Assembly: GCF_005233835.1 (NCBI RefSeq)
Contig: NZ_SZQA01000005.1
Span: 183,273-247,272 of the forward strand
Source of the DNA: Herbidospora galbida
GTDB taxonomy: Bacteria; Actinomycetota; Actinomycetes; Streptosporangiales; Streptosporangiaceae
Direction of reading: 5' to 3'
Length of the DNA: 64,000 nucleotides
Position 1 is the stretch's first letter, and every line of letters starts with the position of its first letter. This document shows, piece after piece, positions 7,833 through 15,335 of this stretch. Below the pieces are notes generated by a model that ran no database searches, had not been told where the DNA came from, and was given only the letters and a program-made list of their open reading frames with translations. The translations under genes were made by a program, and so were the position numbers.

Positions 7833-10082
7833 GTGCAAGCTTCAGGCAAACCCCGTTTCGGGAACGCGATCTTGACCCTCGTCAAGCTGATCGCCGCCGC
7901 AGCCATGGCCGGTGTGCTGGCCGCGGCCGTCGCGCTGCCTGCCGTGGGCGGAGCCGGGTTCGGCGCGAAGTCAGGCGTCGAGTCCTTGCGCATCGAGGCG
8001 GAGGAGCTCAACGAGCCTCCTCTCCCCGAGAAGACCGTGCTGCTCGACAACGACGGCAAGCAGATCGCGCAGTTCTACTTCCAGAACCGCGAGTCGGTGC
8101 CGTTGAGCAAGATCGCACCGGTGATGCAGCAGGCGATCATCGCCATCGAGGACTTCCGGTTCTACGAGCACGGCGCCCTCGACATCGAGGGCACGATCCG
8201 CGCCATGACGAAGAACTTCTTCGGCGGCGGGGTCGTGCAGGGCGGCTCGTCCATCACGCAGCAGTACGTGAAGCTGGTCATCTTCAACTCGGCCGAGACC
8301 GAGGAGGAACAGCTGAAGGCGATCGAGGCGACGTACACGCGGAAGCTCAACGAGATCCGCTACGCCATGGCGATCGAGAACAAGTACTCGAAGGACGAGA
8401 TCCTCAACCGTTACCTGAACATCTCCTATTTCGGTGACGGCGCCTACGGCATCGAGGCGGCGTCCAAGCGCTTCTTCGACAAGCACGCCTCGGAACTGGA
8501 GCTGCACGAGGCCGCGACCCTCGCCGGCGCGGTGCAGAACCCGAGCCAGACCGACCCGGGCCGCGGCAAGGAGTACCGCGCGCGGCTGCTGTCGCGCCGC
8601 AACACCGTGCTCGACCGCATGGCCCAGCTCGGCAAGATCACCATCCCGCAGGCGGCCGAGGCCAAGAAGGCGAAGCTCGGCTACAAGGGCGAGAAGATGC
8701 CGGGCGGCTGCGAAGACAGCTCCTACCCCTACTTCTGCCTGTACGTCCAGAACGACATCCTGAACAACCCCGACTTCGGCAAGACCGAGAAGGCCCGGCG
8801 CGACTTCCTGAACCGGGGCGGCCTGACCATCCGCACCACGCTCGACCGGAAGATGCAGAAGGCCGCCGACGACACGATCAGGAAGTACGTCTACCCGACC
8901 GACGAGCAGGTCGCCGCCCAGGCGCTGGTCGAGCCCGGCACCGGCGCGATCAAGGCGCTGTCGGCCAGCCGCCGGTTCGGCGACAACAAGAAGAAGAACG
9001 AGATGAGCTACAACCTGGCGGCCAACCGCGCCCACGGCGGCGGTTCCGGCTTCCAGGCGGGCTCCACGTTCAAGGTGATCACCCTGCTGACCGCCCTCGA
9101 CGAGGGCATGAAGCTGAACGACGGGTTCGGCACCGGGAAGACCTACGACATCCCGACCAACTCGCTGTCTCCGTTCCGCGACTGCAAGGGCAACCGGACC
9201 GGCGAGACCCACCAGGTGTTCAACTCCAGCGAGGGCGCCGGCGGGTTCAACACCCTCCAGACCGGCACCTGGGGCTCGGTGAACACGTTCTTCATGAAGC
9301 TCGAGGAGCACGTCGGCCTCTGCAAGGTCGTCAAGATGGCCCAGAAGCTCGGCATCGAGCGGGCCGACGGCACGAAGCTGCGCGAGGTGCCGACCTTCAC
9401 CCTCGGCGTCAACGAGATGGACCCGGTGACGGTCGCCAACGCCTACGCCACGATCGGCGCCCGCGGCAAGTACTGCGCGCCGATGGTCATCACCGAGATC
9501 GTCGACCGCGACGGCAAGGCCACCAACTACAAGCCCGACTGCGACCAGGTGCTCGACGAGAAGGTCGCCGACGCGGCCAGCTCGATCCTCAGCGGCGTCT
9601 TCACCAAGGGCACCATGACGGGCGTCGGCGGCATCGGCCGTGACGCGGCCGGCAAGACCGGCACCACCGACGGCTACACCGCCGCCTGGTTCGCCGGTTA
9701 CACCCCCGACCTCGCCTCGGCCGTCAGCATCGGCGACCCGCGCGGCGCCTTCAAGTACGACCTGACCGGCGTCACCATCGGCGGCGAGCCCTTCCCGTAC
9801 GTCTACGGCGCCTCGATCTCGGGCCCGATCTGGAAGTACACGATGCTGAAGGCGCTGAAGGGCGTGCCCGCCACGAACTTCACGCCGGTCGACATGTCGG
9901 AGTTCGGCGGCTGCTCGCCCGGCTTCTGCCAGCCCAAGCCGAAGCCCAAGCCCGACCGCGGCGGCAACGACCCCGGTGACCACCGGGGCGGCGACGACGG
10001 CAACCGCGGCGGCGGCGACGACAGCGTCGACATCCCCCCGCCCGACGACGGCGGCGGCGTCATCATCCCCGCCACCAACTGA
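7833..10082 (+). CDS. ponA2: Class A penicillin-binding protein (PonA2-like)
   Basis: A bifunctional peptidoglycan synthase of about 749 residues. It has a short cytoplasmic N-terminus, one membrane anchor (ILTLVKLIAAAAMAGVLAAAVALP), a GT51 glycosyltransferase domain with EDFRFYEHG and the GGSSITQQYVK motif, and a transpeptidase domain with the catalytic SxxK as GSTFK, an SVN motif and KTGT (AGKTGTTDGYTAAWF). The C-terminus is a Lys-Pro then Gly/Asp-rich tail; I see no PASTA domain, which mycobacterial PonA2 carries. GTG 7833 is preferred over GTG 7782 because a TACGCT -10-like element ends 7 bp before it, suggesting a leaderless mRNA. A strong terminator follows. Confidence 0.88.
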   Translation: MQASGKPRFGNAILTLVKLIAAAAMAGVLAAAVALPAVGGAGFGAKSGVESLRIEAEELNEPPLPEKTVLLDNDGKQIAQFYFQNRESVPLSKIAPVMQQAIIAIEDFRFYEHGALDIEGTIRAMTKNFFGGGVVQGGSSITQQYVKLVIFNSAETEEEQLKAIEATYTRKLNEIRYAMAIENKYSKDEILNRYLNISYFGDGAYGIEAASKRFFDKHASELELHEAATLAGAVQNPSQTDPGRGKEYRARLLSRRNTVLDRMAQLGKITIPQAAEAKKAKLGYKGEKMPGGCEDSSYPYFCLYVQNDILNNPDFGKTEKARRDFLNRGGLTIRTTLDRKMQKAADDTIRKYVYPTDEQVAAQALVEPGTGAIKALSASRRFGDNKKKNEMSYNLAANRAHGGGSGFQAGSTFKVITLLTALDEGMKLNDGFGTGKTYDIPTNSLSPFRDCKGNRTGETHQVFNSSEGAGGFNTLQTGTWGSVNTFFMKLEEHVGLCKVVKMAQKLGIERADGTKLREVPTFTLGVNEMDPVTVANAYATIGARGKYCAPMVITEIVDRDGKATNYKPDCDQVLDEKVADAASSILSGVFTKGTMTGVGGIGRDAAGKTGTTDGYTAAWFAGYTPDLASAVSIGDPRGAFKYDLTGVTIGGEPFPYVYGASISGPIWKYTMLKALKGVPATNFTPVDMSEFGGCSPGFCQPKPKPKPDRGGNDPGDHRGGDDGNRGGGDDSVDIPPPDDGGGVIIPATN

Positions 10083-10085
10083 CGA

Positions 10086-10132
10086 AACGGCTGAGGGCCC
10101 TGCCCCTATCGGGGGGAGGGCCCTCAGCCGTT
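10086..10132. terminator. Bidirectional terminator between ponA2-like gene and yqeY-like gene
   Basis: A perfect 16-bp stem: AACGGCTGAGGGCCCT at 10086-10101 pairs with 10117-10132 around a 15-base loop that has its own CCCC/GGGG complement. It lies 4 bp after one stop codon and 14 bp before the convergent gene's stop, so it can serve both strands. Confidence 0.88.
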
Positions 10133-10145
10133 CTCCTGCGCCGGA

Positions 10146-10601
10146 TCAGCCCGCCAGCCGCGCCTTCACCGCCGCCGCGACCCGGCCGCCCTCGGCCCGC
10201 CCCGCGACCTTCGGGTTGACGACCTTCATGACCTGGCCCATGGCCTGCGGCCCGGCCGCCCCGGTCTCGGCGATCGCCTCGTCGACGAGCGCGGCCAGCT
10301 CGGCGTCGGAGAGCTGGGCCGGGAGGTACTCCTCCAGCACGGCCTGCTCCTCCAGCTCGGCCTTCGCCTGCTCCTCGCGCCCCGCCCCGGCGAACGCCTC
10401 GGCCGCCTCGCGGCGCTTCTTGGCCTCCTTGGTGAGAACCTTGACGATCTCGTCGTCGCTCAGCTCACGGACGGCCTTGCCCGCGACCTCCTCGACGTTG
10501 ATGGCGGCCAGCGCCATGCGGATGGTCCGCAGCCGGATGTCGTCACGAGCCTTCAGAGAAGTCGTGAGGTCGGCCTTCAGCCTGTCTTTCAGAGCGCTCA
10601 T
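10146..10601 (-). CDS. GatB/YqeY domain-containing protein
   Basis: A 151-residue stand-alone YqeY protein, the domain also found at the C-terminus of GatB, where it helps bind tRNA during transamidation. The sequence is the typical helical one: KDRLKADLTTSLKARD at the start, then TIRMALAAINVEE and the C-terminal GQVMKVVNPKVAGRAEGGRVAAAVKARL. It is usually a non-essential housekeeping protein of unclear function, and there is no sign of a gat operon nearby. It runs opposite to both neighbours. Confidence 0.9.
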   Translation of the reverse strand: MSALKDRLKADLTTSLKARDDIRLRTIRMALAAINVEEVAGKAVRELSDDEIVKVLTKEAKKRREAAEAFAGAGREEQAKAELEEQAVLEEYLPAQLSDAELAALVDEAIAETGAAGPQAMGQVMKVVNPKVAGRAEGGRVAAAVKARLAG

Positions 10602-10682
10602 GGCCCACTATCTTGCCGTGTCCCGGCCGGGGATCTCTCCGGGTTATCCCGGGCTCACCCGGCGTTCGGGCATGATTGGGAT

Positions 10683-11585
10683 GTGCGGAAAGTCGTAGCG
10701 GTACCTCTGGGAGTGGTCGGACTCGGGCTCACCGGGCTGGGCTACGCGTCGATCGTCGAGCGCAACTGGTTCCGGCTGCGCCGCTTCGACGTGCCGGTCC
10801 TCGAACCCGGCCGCCGCCCCGTGAAGATCCTGCAGATCTCCGACCTGCACCTCACCCCGGGCCGCACACGCCTGATCAACTGGGTGCGGTCCCTGTCGCG
10901 GCTCGAACCCGATCTGGTGGTCAACACGGGCGACACGATCTCCCACCCGGACGCGATCCCCGCCTACCTCCGCGCCGTCGAGCCCTTCCTGGATCTTCCG
11001 GGCCTGTTCGTGTACGGCTCCAACGACATGTACTCGCCGCATTTCAAGAACCCGGCGCGGTACCTGTGGCGGACGTCCAAGACCGACAGCAAGAAGCGGA
11101 ACATCCCCGACCTGCCGTGGCTGGAGCTCGGCACGGCGATGACGTCGGCCGGCTGGCTCGACATGAACAACACGACGGCGCGCTTGAAGGTCGGCGACCT
11201 TGACGTGGCTGTCGGGGGCATCAACGACTCCCACATCGACCTTGATCGCTATGACCGGATCGCCGGGGCGGCCCCCGCCGAGGCCGACCTGCGCCTGGGG
11301 GTCATGCACTCTCCCGAGCCCCGGAACATGACGCGGTTCGCGGCCGACGGCTATCAGCTGCTGCTGGCAGGGCACACGCACGGGGGGCAGCTCTGCATCC
11401 CCTTCTACGGGGCCCTGGTGACCAACTGTGGGATCGATCGGGCGCGGGTGAAGGGTTTGTCCCATCACGACTCCGCGTGGCTCCACGTGTCGGCTGGGCT
11501 CGGGACGTCCCCGTTCGCTCCGGCGCGGTTCGCGTGCCCGCCGGAGGCGACGTTGCTGACTCTGGTGCCGCGCGTGGCGCGGTGA
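10683..11585 (+). CDS. Membrane-anchored metallophosphoesterase (Rv3683-like)
   Basis: A 300-residue calcineurin-fold phosphoesterase. The dimetal ligands are in ISDLHLTPG (residues 52-60), NTGDTISHP, GSNDMYS (replacing the usual GNHD) and the C-terminal GHTHGGQ. The N-terminus (VVAVPLGVVGLGLTGLGYAS) is a hydrophobic segment that may anchor it in the membrane, as in YkuE-type enzymes, which cleave UDP-diacylglucosamine or related phosphates. The start is GTG 10683, directly at the conserved N-terminus. It is the last gene of the conserved crp-ponA2 block before tRNA-Pro. Confidence 0.87.
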   Translation: MRKVVAVPLGVVGLGLTGLGYASIVERNWFRLRRFDVPVLEPGRRPVKILQISDLHLTPGRTRLINWVRSLSRLEPDLVVNTGDTISHPDAIPAYLRAVEPFLDLPGLFVYGSNDMYSPHFKNPARYLWRTSKTDSKKRNIPDLPWLELGTAMTSAGWLDMNNTTARLKVGDLDVAVGGINDSHIDLDRYDRIAGAAPAEADLRLGVMHSPEPRNMTRFAADGYQLLLAGHTHGGQLCIPFYGALVTNCGIDRARVKGLSHHDSAWLHVSAGLGTSPFAPARFACPPEATLLTLVPRVAR

Positions 11586-11631
11586 CGCAAGCGCGGCGAA
11601 AGTCCGCTAGACTCAACGAGGCAGAAAGCAC

Positions 11632-11705
11632 CGGGGTGTAGCGCAGCTTGGCAGCGCGCTTCGTTCGGGACGAAGAGGTCGTGGGTTCAAATCCCGCCAC
11701 CCCGA
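11632..11705 (+). tRNA. tRNA-Pro (anticodon CGG)
   Basis: A complete 74-base cloverleaf. The acceptor stem pairs CGGGGTG (11632-11638) with CACCCCG (11698-11704), with A as discriminator. The anticodon stem CTTCG/CGAAG encloses the loop TTCGGGA, giving anticodon CGG, and the T-loop reads GGTTCAAATCC. CCA is not encoded. The 3' half is repeated at 14844, marking this gene as the integration site of a mobile element. Confidence 0.95.
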
Positions 11706-11769
11706 CGGTGTAGTACCAGGTAAAAGGTCTGATCCACTTCGTGGGTCGGGCCTTTTTCTGTTGCTGAGG
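11659..11769 (+). repeat. attL: direct repeat of tRNA-Pro 3' half plus terminator, copy 1
   Basis: A 111-bp segment, from the anticodon stem of tRNA-Pro through its terminator, that matches 14844-14954 with three mismatches (11663, 11713 and 11721). In this copy the element sequence continues with GTCTCAGGGAGCCA, which is also found at 17377-17390. Copy 1 keeps the complete tRNA. Confidence 0.85.
11724..11758 (+). terminator. Terminator of tRNA-Pro
   Basis: AAGGTCTGATCCAC (11724-11737) pairs over all 14 positions, counting G-U pairs, with GTGGGTCGGGCCTT (11741-11754) around a TTC loop. A run of Ts follows. The same hairpin is carried along in the duplicated copy at 14909-14943. Confidence 0.85.
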
Positions 11770-11797
11770 GTCTCAGGGAGCCAATCGGGGAGCCAAC

Positions 11798-12871
11798 TCA
11801 CTCGGACTCTGCGCGGCTTCTACCGAAGACGATGTTCATTGCCTGTGCGCCCTTCGTGATCACCGGCCTGAGCTGGTGCCGGTAGACCTCCTCCGTGAAG
11901 CTGGTGCCGGCGTGCCCGACGAGATCGGCGATGGTCTCGATGGGTACGCCCTGGTCGCTCATGATCGACACAAACGAGTGACGCAGTTCCCGGGGTGTCC
12001 AGTCGGTCCCGATCCCGGCGTCTTGGGTGATCTTGCGGAATGCGCGCCGCACGTTCGCGGCGTCCAGTCCCGTTCCGACGCTGGTGCAGAACACCAGATT
12101 GTGATCTTGCCACTCCTCCCCTGCTGCGAGCCTGTGGGCGGCTTGGCGGGTGTGGTGTTGCTTGAGGCTCTGTGCGGCCATCGTGGGGAGTTCCAGCGTG
12201 CGCCGCGACCGACGGGTCTTGGTGTCACCTCCTACTCGGTCGGCACGCCACACGTAGATGGCGAACCTCTTGTGGTTGAACCCTGCCTCCGTGACCGGCT
12301 GCCACTTCTTCTGAGCCGGTATCCAGGCGACGACGTGATCCCAGCGGAGCGCGCGGGCCTCTTCGGTCCGTACGCCCGTGGTGAGGCTGATCACCACATA
12401 GGCGCTGAGCCCGGATGACCTTGCAGCCTTGAGGACGTTCTCCGCCTGGTCTTGCGTCAGGGCCTTGCTCGGCGGCCTTCCTTGCCCGTGGGCGTGGTGA
12501 CCAACTCGGCGACATTCCGGACTACCTTGTCGCGCGGCCGCCTGCATGATCACCACCCCGGCCGAGGACGGGGCTTTCAGCGCCTTGCGCGTCTGTGCCA
12601 GGACGCGCTCGCGGCCAGCGAACACCGCCGCCGCGGGGCGGGGCAGCCCGGAAAGTCCCGCGGGGACCTCGACCGTGGCGGCGTCCGGCAACGGTGCACG
12701 CGCCGCCTGATAGTGATGATCGTCGATCATGACGTTCCTAGCGGAACCGATCTGATTGACGTCCCCTCCGACGGTGGAACCAGTGACGTCCTGCACGCCG
12801 CCGACGTCGTCCGGGGCGGGTGCAGCCACGGCGGAGGCGTGGTGCGGGTCCGGCTCGGCGGACGCCGACAT
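11798..12871 (-). pseudogene. Chimeric remnant: NB-ARC-type N-terminus fused to frameshifted tyrosine integrase
   Basis: One open frame of 357 residues made from two genes. Its start (ATG 12871 after AAGGGAG) reads like the N-terminus of actinobacterial NB-ARC/TPR proteins: a GGDVNQIGSARNV leader, then GLPRPAAAVFAGRERVLAQ, stopping just before the expected P-loop. From about 12534 onward the DNA is a phage-type integrase. The stretch 12534-12480 encodes DKVVRNVAELVTTPTGKEG in another frame, then a frameshift restores the integrase in the open frame (SKALTQDQAENVLKAA). The catalytic part is intact by eye: R in GVRTEEARALRW, RELRHSFVS, H in LVGHAG and Y in VYRHQ. The integrase N-terminal and core-binding domains are missing, so it is almost certainly non-functional. 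Confidence 0.75.
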
Positions 12872-13075
12872 CACATGCTCTCCCTTCGCCAGCCCCCGAA
12901 GGTCAGCGTGATGGTAGCCGCCTCCCGCCACCGCCGAACAGCGGTTACGCGCACAGCAGCGCGGCTCCGAATGGGACAGGTATCGCGCGGAGACTGCGCT
13001 CGTCGACGGCCAGGCGGCGAACCTTTCGTCGGGCACCACGGCGACCGCCGGCGCGTGACGAATCAGCCGCCCATC

Positions 13076-13183
13076 ACGTTTGGTGATCGTCTCAGAGTTT
13101 GTCTCACGTCTTCGTCTCAGTGCCTATGTGCAGACGCGCGCGAGACGAAGACAAAGACAACCGCTGAGACGATCACCAAGCGT
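13076..13183. repeat. Long imperfect inverted repeat
   Basis: The outer arms (13076-13095 and 13164-13183) are complementary in 19 of 20 positions around TTGGTGATCGTCTCAG. The inner arms contain GTCTTCGTCTC and its complement GAGACGAAGAC. Only about 15 central bases remain unpaired, so this could fold into a cruciform or a long hairpin. Its role is unknown. Confidence 0.75.
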
Positions 13184-13532
13184 CACTAACAAAGGAAGCG
13201 ACTCAGCCATCAGGAGAACGATTCCCTGAGAATCACTGAGCAGCTCAAGATCATTAAGAGTGCTAAGGTATCGTCACTTCGTCGCGATACGTAGGCGGAT
13301 GAACACCCCGTCGGAATGCGGCTCGATACGGTCGACGACCGCGCCAGCACCCGGGTCCTGGCCGCCACAGCGGCCTCACTTTGAAAGGGCTGGGCGGCGG
13401 TCGGGAGCGGTAAGGCGGACTTACCCACTATCTTGCTCCGCTGAAGGCGGCGGGTTCAGCCGAGCTGAACAGTTTGCAGCAGGGAACCCGACGCATATCG
13501 CGCTGTTGGCCCGGCTCTCCCGGCAACGCAAA

Positions 13533-13564
13533 GGGCCCCGGCGCTGGTGACGGCGTCGGGGCCC
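13533..13564. terminator. Terminator-like hairpin
   Basis: GGGCCCCG at 13533-13540 pairs perfectly with CGGGGCCC at 13557-13564 around a 16-base loop. No intact gene ends next to it, so it may be the leftover end of a deleted gene. Confidence 0.5.
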
Positions 13565-13682
13565 TGCTGGTCTTCTGGGATCCAGCGGGCCGGGTTCACA
13601 ACCGTCCAGCGCGAGCCAGATCTGCTCCTGGACGACCCTCACCGGACACGAGATGTAGGGGAAACTCAAGCGCCTTGCAACC

Positions 13683-13766
13683 GGTTCCTCCTCCAATGGA
13701 CCGCAGACGGGATCCCACCGATCCACCAAGCACTTTCCTGGTGCTTGAACTTCCTGAGGAGGAACC
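13683..13766 (+). promoter_or_regulatory. Leader with sequence complementary to the downstream ribosome binding site
   Basis: GGTTCCTCCTC (13683-13693) is the exact reverse complement of GAGGAGGAACC (13756-13766), which is the Shine-Dalgarno sequence directly before the ATG at 13767. Between them is a smaller hairpin, CAAGCAC/GTGCTTG (13727-13747). The mRNA could therefore hide the start site, a layout typical of translational attenuation. Regulation is inferred. Confidence 0.5.
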
Positions 13767-13895
13767 ATGCACGTCAGCTACCTGGCCCACCTGGCCGACG
13801 AGCAGCGAATGCGGCGCGCCCGTTTCGCCCGCCGCCTGAACGACCACGTCCCCGCCAACCGCCGGACCACCACCGAGAAGGGGACTGAAGCCTGA
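13767..13895 (+). CDS. Small basic protein, 42 aa, unknown
   Basis: A 42-residue ORF, MHVSYLAHLADEQRMRRARF to TTTEKGTEA, not similar to anything I recognise. The support is its excellent ribosome binding site, GAGGAGGAACC directly before ATG, and the typical GC codon use. The middle (RMRRARFARRL) is strongly basic and amphipathic. It lies inside the integrated element, about 100 bp before the pentapeptide-repeat gene. The leader before it is self-complementary over the ribosome binding site. It could encode a small regulator or leader peptide; function unknown. Confidence 0.5.
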   Translation: MHVSYLAHLADEQRMRRARFARRLNDHVPANRRTTTEKGTEA

Positions 13896-13995
13896 ATCCC
13901 CCGCGTGATTTCTTGTGATCATTCTTCCGTTCCAATTCTTCGGCGAGGATCGTTTCGGCTGGTGAAGGCCGGGTTTCAGGTGTGGAAGGACCGCC

Positions 13996-14595
13996 GTGCG
14001 CGGGTCACGGCCTGTCCGCGGGCCCTTCGGGTCGGGAGCGGTGGCGCTGGGAGCGTGGGTGACCGTGTGTGGTCGTTACAAGCCGGCGGTGATCAGGGGG
14101 GTGATTTTCGCCGGGGACGCCGGGTTCAGCGAGGCGACCTTCACTGAGTACGCCTGGTTCGGCTTCGTGACCTTCAACAAGGACGCCGGGTTCAACGAGG
14201 CGACCTTCACCGAGACCACCTTGTTCAGCGGAGCGACCTTCACCGGGGACGCCCAATTCGACGGGGCGACCTTCACCGGAGACGCCGCATTCAACTGGGT
14301 GACCTTCTGGGACGCCCGGTTCGGCGGGGCGACTTTCACCGGAGACGCCCGGTTCGGCAAGGCGACCTTCAACAAGCACGCCGAGTTCGGCAAGGCGACC
14401 TTCAACGGGGACACCTGGTTCGACGCGGCGATCTTCCGCCAGCCACCACACTGGCCGGAGGGTTGGCGACTGGAGCTCCTGGCATATAGGGCGCGTCTGG
14501 TGAAGGTCGGTGAGGGCGAGGCTGTCGAGGGATCCACAGCCCCGGAGGGCAATTGCCCACAAGGGGATGAAACACCTATTGATCTTCCATCATAA
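13996..14595 (+). CDS. Pentapeptide-repeat-like protein, probably N-terminally truncated
   Basis: A 199-residue ORF whose residues 34-150 consist of repeats of the form ATFTGDAxFxG (FSGATFTGDAQFDGATFTGDA), the pentapeptide-repeat pattern that folds as a right-handed quadrilateral beta-helix. Related actinobacterial proteins usually have membrane segments before the repeats; here only a short hydrophobic stretch (GAVALGAWVTVC) precedes them. The start is uncertain (GTG 13996 or later). The C-terminus QPPHWPEGWRLELLAYRARLVK looks like a genuine domain end. It is cargo of the tRNA-Pro element; function unknown, some relatives protect gyrase. Confidence 0.6.
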   Translation: MRGSRPVRGPFGSGAVALGAWVTVCGRYKPAVIRGVIFAGDAGFSEATFTEYAWFGFVTFNKDAGFNEATFTETTLFSGATFTGDAQFDGATFTGDAAFNWVTFWDARFGGATFTGDARFGKATFNKHAEFGKATFNGDTWFDAAIFRQPPHWPEGWRLELLAYRARLVKVGEGEAVEGSTAPEGNCPQGDETPIDLPS

Positions 14596-14720
14596 GCCTG
14601 GTTATGTAGGAAGATCATCCGTGGACTACCGGCGGCAACCCGCCGGACAGGTGTATCGCAACTGCGGGACGTCTCTTAGGTGTCCGCGAGTGGATTGTCA
14701 CAGCGCTTACCTACCTGGCC

Positions 14721-14741
14721 GGGAGCCAGAGCAGGGAGCCA
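14721..14741. repeat. GGGAGCCA direct repeats (possible integrase arm sites)
   Basis: GGGAGCCA occurs at 14721-14728 and 14734-14741, about 100 bp before the second att copy. It also occurs twice just inside the first att copy (11776-11783, 11788-11795) and once at the third (17383-17390). Short direct repeats flanking att cores are typical of integrase arm-binding sites; this role is inferred. Confidence 0.4.
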
Positions 14742-14843
14742 ACGCACCACGGCCCCCTCAGCCTGACCCCGACCTCCTCCAAGCTTTCGCCCAGGTAAGG
14801 GCTACTCCGATCGACTCCCGTCGACTTCCTCAGACAGCCTGGT

Positions 14844-14954
14844 CTTCCTTCGGGACGAAGAGGTCGTGGGTTCAAATCCCGCCACCCCGACGGTGTATTA
14901 CCAGGCAAAAGGTCTGATCCACTTCGTGGGTCGGGCCTTTTTCTGTTGCTGAGG
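14844..14954 (+). repeat. attR: direct repeat of tRNA-Pro 3' half plus terminator, copy 2
   Basis: This copy matches 11659-11769 over 111 bp with three mismatches. Only the 3' half of the tRNA (from the anticodon stem) and the terminator are present, so it encodes no tRNA. It is followed directly by a second, badly deleted integrase remnant, as expected for a second element in tandem. Confidence 0.85.
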
Positions 14955-14962
14955 CCAATTCA

Positions 14963-15196
14963 CTTCATGCCGAAGACGCCCTTGTTGATCAACGATCGGA
15001 GCCGGTGCCGGCGTGCCCGACGAGATCGGCGATGGTCTCGATGGTGAGGCTGATCACCACGTAGGCGCCGATCCCTGACGACCTTGCGGCCTTGGAGGAC
15101 GTTCTCCGCTTGGTCTCCTTGGTCGATCGGCCTTCCTTGCCCGTGGGCGTGGTGACCGGTTCGGCGACATATCGAACTGTTGTCGCGGGCCTGAGG
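14963..15196 (-). pseudogene. Second tyrosine-integrase remnant
   Basis: This DNA repeats pieces of the first integrase. GGTGCCGGCGTGCCCGACGA near 15006-15025 matches the LVGHAGT coding region. The region around 15050-15110 matches VVISLT...LKAA. The DNA near 15128-15176 encodes YVAEPVTTPTGKEGR, like the first copy's NVAELVTTPTGKEG. Large internal deletions join the C-terminal box straight to the middle of the protein, and the frame is broken. It is the relic of a separate, related integrase. Confidence 0.7.
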
Positions 15197-15335
15197 CGAC
15201 CAGGGACTCGGGCCCAATGGGAAGGTGATTCGCTGGATGTTCTGCCCGGGACGGATCGTGGCGAGCGTGGCCGACGCGATCCATCGGACGGTCAGCCGAA
15301 CCGCGGCCCGGCGTGGGGCCCCGGGCCGACCGGGC

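Larger units (their letters stand above)
12872..13766. other. Gene-poor stretch inside the integrated element
   Basis: I find no convincing gene in these 895 bases; the open frames lack ribosome binding sites and domain-like sequence. The stretch does hold structured DNA: a 108-bp imperfect inverted repeat (13076-13183), a GTATCG/CGATAC hairpin (13268-13290), a terminator-like GGGCCCCG/CGGGGCCC hairpin (13533-13564) and a leader-like region before the small ORF at 13767. Its base composition and short repeats differ from the flanking coding DNA. Confidence 0.55.

Noticed and set aside
13210..13428. A 72-codon minus-strand ORF in the gene-poor part of the element
   Set aside because: No ribosome binding site, no domain, and composition like random frames.
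14510..14917. A 135-codon plus-strand ORF running into the second att copy
   Set aside because: It reads through the tRNA-derived repeat and the arm-site motifs, so it cannot be a conserved protein.
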